Assembly (NCBI GenBank): GCA_964569245.1
Contig: CAZMTK010000009.1
Location: forward strand, 1-64,000
Direction: 5' to 3'
DNA: 64,000 nt
DNA from: JAAYTY01 sp964569245
Lineage (GTDB): Bacteria; Fermentibacterota; Fermentibacteria; Fermentibacterales; Fermentibacteraceae
The translations under genes were made by a program, and so were the position numbers. Below the pieces are notes generated by a model that saw only the letters and a program-made list of their open reading frames with translations, had not been told where the DNA came from and made no database searches. Positions 59,800 to 64,000 of this stretch are shown piece by piece. The first letter of the stretch is position 1. Each line of letters begins with the position of its first letter.

Positions 59800-60795
59800 T
59801 CAGCTCCCGGGCGGCTGCCTGCGCCGCAGTTCGAAGAGCTCGTCGGCGAGAGACAGAATCTCCTCCCGCCTCTCGAGGGCCGCCACCCACTTCCCGGGAA
59901 GGGCGCCGAATCCCAGGCGGGTGCCCAGTATCGCGCCGGTCAGACAGCCTGTCGAATCGCTGTCTCCGCTGTGGTTGACCGCCGCAGTGACGCCCTTTCG
60001 GAAGTCGCTCTCGTTGCGGAGCGAGCAGAAGACGGCTATCGCAAGGGCTTCATCGGCCACCCATCCCTCGCCGAGCTTCTGGATCCCCTCGGGAGCGGTG
60101 ACGGTCGAGGCTGCGAGCTCCTCGGCCCTCTGCACCGCGTTGAGCGTCTCTTCGTGCCCGCGCCTGCCGGTTAGGGGTCTGCGGGCCTTGCGAAGGGCTT
60201 CGGACAAGGTCCTGCCCTCGACGAGGGCCGCGATCAGCTCGGCCAGGAATCCCCCCGCCAGGTGTCCGGTGGGATGGCCGTGGGTGAGCGCCGCGAAGCG
60301 CGATGCCGGGTCGAAGGCGCTGCCGGGCGGCCATGCCAGGCCTGCGGGGGCGACCCTCATCACACCGCCGCAGCCCTTGCTGTCGTTTATCGGGGAATCC
60401 ATGGTGCCGAAGCCGCCCGATCCGAGCGCGTCCAGGCATGTGCCTCCAGGAGACCTTATCTCGGCTGGATTGGTCTGGGTCCTGCGCCAGGCCCTGTATT
60501 CCTCCAGAACCAGCCTGTAGGGGTTGCCGCCATCGCGCAGGAAGCGCATGCAGCCGCGCGCCGTGGCAAGGCTCATCTGCGTGTCGTCAGTGAAGTAACC
60601 GGCCGGAAAGCGATCCCACGGCTGGAGTTCGGTGATCCCCCGGACGCCGTACTTGCTGCGGATCGTCGAGAGGCTCTCGAACTCAACCGGCGCCCCGAGC
60701 GCGTCGCCGAGCGCGAGGCCGGCCAGGCAGCCCCTGTATCTGCTCTTCCGGTCTATCCTTGCCGGACGCTCTTCCTTCGGTTCCTTCGCTGGCAT
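59800..60795 (-). CDS. ADP-ribosylglycohydrolase family protein (ARH)
   Basis: A 331-residue protein starting at ATG 60795. The ARH signatures are intact: GDALGAPVEFE, YFTDDTQMS (metal-binding Asp/Asp/Thr), and NHSGDSDSTG near the C-terminus (second metal site). ARH-fold enzymes cleave ADP-ribose from proteins or small molecules using two Mg ions. No clear Shine-Dalgarno precedes the start; TATATT (60811-60806) lies just upstream, so the transcript may be leaderless or nearly so. It is divergent from the GH18 gene. Confidence 0.88.
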   Translation of the reverse strand: MPAKEPKEERPARIDRKSRYRGCLAGLALGDALGAPVEFESLSTIRSKYGVRGITELQPWDRFPAGYFTDDTQMSLATARGCMRFLRDGGNPYRLVLEEYRAWRRTQTNPAEIRSPGGTCLDALGSGGFGTMDSPINDSKGCGGVMRVAPAGLAWPPGSAFDPASRFAALTHGHPTGHLAGGFLAELIAALVEGRTLSEALRKARRPLTGRRGHEETLNAVQRAEELAASTVTAPEGIQKLGEGWVADEALAIAVFCSLRNESDFRKGVTAAVNHSGDSDSTGCLTGAILGTRLGFGALPGKWVAALERREEILSLADELFELRRRQPPGS

Positions 60796-60969
60796 AATGA
60801 AAGGTAATATAGTGAATCTCCGAAGCCGCTCCACTCCCCGGCGAGGAAGCGGGGCTTGCCCGGGCATTCCGTTCGAACGATTCTATGTGCCAGCGAGATG
60901 CATCCGAGACGCCACCGGCCGGGCCGAGAGCCGGGTCCCGCTCCCTTGCGGCCGGGGGAGGAGGGTTCG

Positions 60970-62817
60970 ATGACCTGGTCCATGATGATGATGGCCTCGC
61001 TCCTTTCCGGGCCCGGCCCGGGCGCCCCGGCCGTCGCACCGGAGCAGGGTCTTCCGTCCTGGCACGCGCTGGAGGAGGCCGCCCACCCCGGCCCGCCTCT
61101 TCTGGAAGGGGTGGAGGGGGCCGACGCCGGCAGGACGACCTCAGCCACCGTGCTCGGCTTCCTTCCCTACTGGGCGGGCTACACATGGCTCGAGTACGAT
61201 CTCATCAGCATTCTCGCCTGCTTCTGCCTCGACATGGGCGCTTCCGGGACGATCACCTCGTGGCACGGCTTCCCCGGTGCCTTCGCGACTCCCATAGACG
61301 GCGTTCACTCCGCCGGGGGGATCGCTGTGATAACAGTCTGCAACTTCAGCTCCTCGGCCATTCACTCGATACTCACCACCAGCAGGGAGACGGCGATAGC
61401 CTCTCTAATGGACGTCATGGACACCTGCCCGGTGGATGGCATCTGCATCGATTTCGAGGGGGTCGCCGCTGCAGACAGGGACGAGCTCACATCCTTCATG
61501 CAGGAGCTGCGCCAGGAGCTGGACATCCAGCATCCCGGCAGCCACCTCTCGATCTGCACTCCCGCCGTGGACTGGTCGGGGGCATTCGACTACGACCTCC
61601 TTGCCGAGACCGTCGACGCCCTGATGATGATGTGCTACGCCTTCCACGGCTCCTGGTCTGCAGTCGCAGGGCCCTGCTGTCCGCTTTCGGGGTGGGGCTC
61701 GGGCCCGGAATCGCCGACGAACATGATGTGGTGCCTGGGCGACTACGTCATCCACGCGCCGGAGGTGCACGAGAAGCTGCTGGTAGGCCTGCCCTACTAC
61801 GGCCATGAATGGGAGACGGCCGACCAGTACCCGCACTCCGCGGTGACGGGGGACTGCACCACGTACCTCTACACGACCCTGGCCCAGCGCGCGGAGACCT
61901 ACGGCAGGCTGTGGGACGAGGAGTCCTTCACCCCCTGGTACGCCTACCAGAGCGGCTCGTGGAACCAGGGATGGTACGACGACGAGGTTTCACTCGGGCT
62001 CAAGTACGACATCGTTCTCGGGTCGGGGATGCAGGGCATCGGGATATGGGCCCTGGGATACGACGGATCGAGGCCGGAGCTCTGGGATGCGATAGAGCAG
62101 CGCTTCACGAGCCCCTGGCCTGCCGACGGCATGACAGACAACCTGGAGAACCTGTGCACCCTGGGCGGGCCGTCGCAGTACTGGCACTTCCACGGCACCG
62201 GGCAGATCCTGTCGCATTTCTACACCTACAGCATCTCCTCCGGACCCGACGTGAACTGGGTCCGGTGGGAGTTCGATCTTCCTCCGAACAGCGGATCCTA
62301 CCTTCTCGATGCCTGGATACCATCCGGATCGAACGCGGACGCCGTCTACAGGATCAGCCATTCCGGCACCGTGGACACCATGGTCGTCCACCAGTCAGCG
62401 TTCCAGGAGCAATGGGCCCCTCTGGGCGGACCTTACCCGGCGGCCTCCGGTTTGTCGGTGCTGCTGGGGGACTGCACGGGCACCGGAGGTCAGAGGATCG
62501 GCGTGGATGCCGTGAGATTCACTCAGGCTGCAGGCGCCGGTGACGGCGGAGCCGGGGGCCCCGTTCTGCCCCTGGAATGCTCGGCGAGCCCTGCTGCATC
62601 CTTCACGCTGGTGGCAGGCCCCCTCGGAGAACCCGGAGCTCTGAGGTTCTTCGACTGCTCCGGAAGGGAGGTCGGCATGACACCGGTCCCCGCCGGTTCG
62701 CCGGTTCCGGTGGTCTGGCCGTCCGACGCGGCCTGCGTGCAGCCGGGGGTGTATTTCGCGGTGCTCGACTGCGGCACTTCCGGCGCAGCCGTGGAGAGGA
62801 TGGTCCTCCTGCCCTGA
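60970..62817 (+). CDS. GH18 glycosidase with golvesin-like domain and sorting tail
   Basis: A 615-residue protein starting at ATG 60970 (GGAGGAGGG upstream). The GH18 TIM barrel (about 60-400) has the catalytic motif D156-GICI-D161-F-E163; the first inner Asp of the chitinase DxxDxDxE is Cys, close to the YaaH/SleL-type variation. A golvesin/xanthan-lyase-like binding domain (about 410-520: VRWEFDLPPNSGSYLLDAWIP, GTGGQRIGVDAVRF) and a sorting tail (LRFFDCSGREVG, PGVYFAVLDC) follow. It probably acts on peptidoglycan or another glycan outside the cell. Confidence 0.88.
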   Translation: MTWSMMMMASLLSGPGPGAPAVAPEQGLPSWHALEEAAHPGPPLLEGVEGADAGRTTSATVLGFLPYWAGYTWLEYDLISILACFCLDMGASGTITSWHGFPGAFATPIDGVHSAGGIAVITVCNFSSSAIHSILTTSRETAIASLMDVMDTCPVDGICIDFEGVAAADRDELTSFMQELRQELDIQHPGSHLSICTPAVDWSGAFDYDLLAETVDALMMMCYAFHGSWSAVAGPCCPLSGWGSGPESPTNMMWCLGDYVIHAPEVHEKLLVGLPYYGHEWETADQYPHSAVTGDCTTYLYTTLAQRAETYGRLWDEESFTPWYAYQSGSWNQGWYDDEVSLGLKYDIVLGSGMQGIGIWALGYDGSRPELWDAIEQRFTSPWPADGMTDNLENLCTLGGPSQYWHFHGTGQILSHFYTYSISSGPDVNWVRWEFDLPPNSGSYLLDAWIPSGSNADAVYRISHSGTVDTMVVHQSAFQEQWAPLGGPYPAASGLSVLLGDCTGTGGQRIGVDAVRFTQAAGAGDGGAGGPVLPLECSASPAASFTLVAGPLGEPGALRFFDCSGREVGMTPVPAGSPVPVVWPSDAACVQPGVYFAVLDCGTSGAAVERMVLLP

Positions 62818-62847
62818 CGCCCGGGGTGCCGGGGTTCGCGCGACGGG

Positions 62848-63705
62848 CTAGAGCTGGTGGCCGAAGATCAGCAGAGTGTCCGGGTACGCCTGGGAGAAGG
62901 CCCTGAGCCGACCCAGGGAAATGCGCGCCTTCGCCGGATCTCTCGAGAAGCCGGGAGCGACTTCCTGCTCGAAGCCTATCCTCGTGTGGGAAGCGTCGCC
63001 GACCAGGAGCACCGGCCCCTCCTTCGACACGACGAGGTAGGAAACATGCCCCCTCGTGTGCCCGGGGGTGTTGACAGCCCAGACCGAGCCGTCGCCGAAG
63101 ACGTCGATGCACCTCCCCAGGAGCGGCATCTCCCTGGCCGAGCGGAAGTCCAGAAGCCTCATCTCGGTGATCCTCTCGAGATGCCTCGTGAAGACGAACG
63201 GCCAGTAGCGCAGAGGCGTCTCCCCCCTGCCGCAGCACCCCGGGAGGGAGCCGCCCAGATCTGCGAGCCCTGCCGTGTGGTCGGGGTGGAGGTGGGTGAA
63301 CATGACGAGTCCGGGCCTGACGCCCGAGGCAGACAGCTGGCTCGCCAGGTCTTCGCCTTCACCTTGTGCGAAGGGGCTGACGAGCCTGGATGCGGCAAGG
63401 CCTTCGATGCTGCCGAGCGGTCTGACAGAGAACGACCGGTCGAGACCCGCATCGATCAGGATGTCCCCGTGCCGCGGATGGCGGACGGCATGGCAGATCA
63501 CCAGGCTGTTCACGGGTTCGTCGAGGGGGAGATCCGAGGCCTTTCCGGGCGCCGGGGAGACCAGCGTCCCCAGCGTGGTCTTCTGGCGTCCGGTGACGAA
63601 GGTCGTGAGGTCAACCCTGGCGGCTGCGACAAGCACTTCCTCCCAGGTGGAGAAATCGCTCCGCGGAGGATGGAATCGCTTCATGCGCGGCCTGAACAGC
63701 GTCAT
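62848..63705 (-). CDS. MBL-fold metallohydrolase
   Basis: A 285-residue metallo-beta-lactamase-fold protein starting at ATG 63705 (weak RBS; ATG 63684 also possible). Motif THLHPDHTAG (HxHxDH), the second His in NTPGHTRGH, bridging Asp in GDAS and a C-terminal His in FGHQL make a complete dinuclear zinc site. It resembles quorum-quenching lactonase-like or N-acyl-hydrolase MBL proteins, but the substrate is unknown. Confidence 0.88.
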   Translation of the reverse strand: MTLFRPRMKRFHPPRSDFSTWEEVLVAAARVDLTTFVTGRQKTTLGTLVSPAPGKASDLPLDEPVNSLVICHAVRHPRHGDILIDAGLDRSFSVRPLGSIEGLAASRLVSPFAQGEGEDLASQLSASGVRPGLVMFTHLHPDHTAGLADLGGSLPGCCGRGETPLRYWPFVFTRHLERITEMRLLDFRSAREMPLLGRCIDVFGDGSVWAVNTPGHTRGHVSYLVVSKEGPVLLVGDASHTRIGFEQEVAPGFSRDPAKARISLGRLRAFSQAYPDTLLIFGHQL

Positions 63706-64000
63706 CGCCCGATCACCGCCCGATCCTTGCCCGAAACGTCGAAGATGCCGGCACTGGCCCAGTTCAATATAACCCTTCCGGAGCAGGACGCTGCACCTCA
63801 TCCGGGATCGTTTCCCGCGACGCTGGTTCCGCAGTCGTCCTCGAGCCGTCAGGCATGAGCCTCGGCATGCGTGTCCGGCTTCGGGGCGCCGGCCTGGTTC
63901 GAGGAAGCGAGCGCTCTCTGCTGGCGCCGCCAGCCTGTCCGGCGCCCCGGGCGCCTCGGCGGCAGGCGAGGGCGAACGCGAGAGCTGCGAAACAGCAGGC
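63706..64000. other. Right-edge region without a supported gene
   Basis: Only short ORFs of non-protein composition occur. A TATATT (63771-63766, minus strand) lies upstream of the MBL gene and might be a -10, with no clear -35. Confidence 0.5.

Overview
The window is one 64 kb stretch of a high-GC bacterial chromosome, or a metagenome-assembled scaffold, using the standard bacterial code. AGG arginine codons are common and a tRNA-Arg(CCT) sits at the left edge. Several secreted proteins end in a C-terminal beta-sandwich tail resembling the type IX / FlgD-Ig sorting tail (a C25 gingipain-like peptidase, a subtilase, a GH18 protein, an Omp28-like selenoprotein and a truncated protein). With many lipoproteins and an outer-membrane beta-barrel, this suggests a diderm of the FCB superphylum, perhaps a candidate phylum such as Fermentibacterota or Eisenbacteria. 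That placement is inference. No phage or conjugative module is visible, but a dense palindromic repeat array follows tRNA-Sec.

Layout. 0-5 kb (minus): tRNA-Arg, hemW, a PLP fold-III enzyme, a decapeptide-repeat protein, a small basic protein, lepA. 5.3-8.0 kb (plus): a tungstate ABC transporter, tupABC, convergent with rmuC. 9.5-14.5 kb: a thioesterase and a cupin facing a giant cyclase/ATPase/TPR regulator coupled to a zinc-ribbon/NHL membrane protein. 14.8-25.8 kb: an acyltransferase, a PsiE-like protein, a VIT/vWA protein, the C25 peptidase, glycogen phosphorylase and a HEAT protein. 25.9-27.4 kb: selC (tRNA-Sec), then an array of short hairpins and direct repeats with an assembly gap, then a 5'-truncated secreted protein. 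27.4-34.5 kb: a Wzy-like membrane/TPR protein, tcdA, tatD, two paralogous lipoproteins, yitT. 34.5-42.2 kb: a tightly packed minus-strand run reading ffs(SRP RNA)-dnaX-ybaB-recR-pgsA-pgpA-cinA-thpR-recA-recX-hypothetical-yitT. 42.2-46.0 kb: a degenerate PP2C membrane protein, tRNA-Ala(CGC), a TPR/AIM24 protein, tRNA-Ser(GGA). 46.2-47.2 kb: a selenoprotein. 47.5-50 kb: a radical-SAM-like protein, maf, dtd and a membrane protein. 50-55 kb: a cell-surface cluster (SbsA-like lipoprotein, beta-barrel, subtilase, NTF2-like lipoprotein). 55.5-64 kb: a PEGA/TonB-C protein, S9 peptidase, ADP-ribosylglycohydrolase, GH18/golvesin protein and an MBL hydrolase.

Main discoveries. (1) The gene at 46179-47168 has an in-frame TGA (codon 31) in a redox motif U-S-G-C, just after a signal peptide, where Omp28-like thioredoxin-fold proteins carry CxxC. 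Together with selC 20 kb away, this argues for a secreted selenocysteine protein that ordinary gene callers truncate. (2) Directly at the 3' end of selC lies a ~555-bp array of at least 14 perfect or near-perfect short palindromes with 3-4-nt loops. It holds a 162-bp direct repeat with a 222-bp period, and the plus strand has no TAA, TAG or TGA in any of the three frames. This looks like a palindromic element family tolerated inside coding sequence. Selenium and tungsten (tup) capacities in one window suggest W/Se-dependent oxidoreductases elsewhere in the genome (inference).
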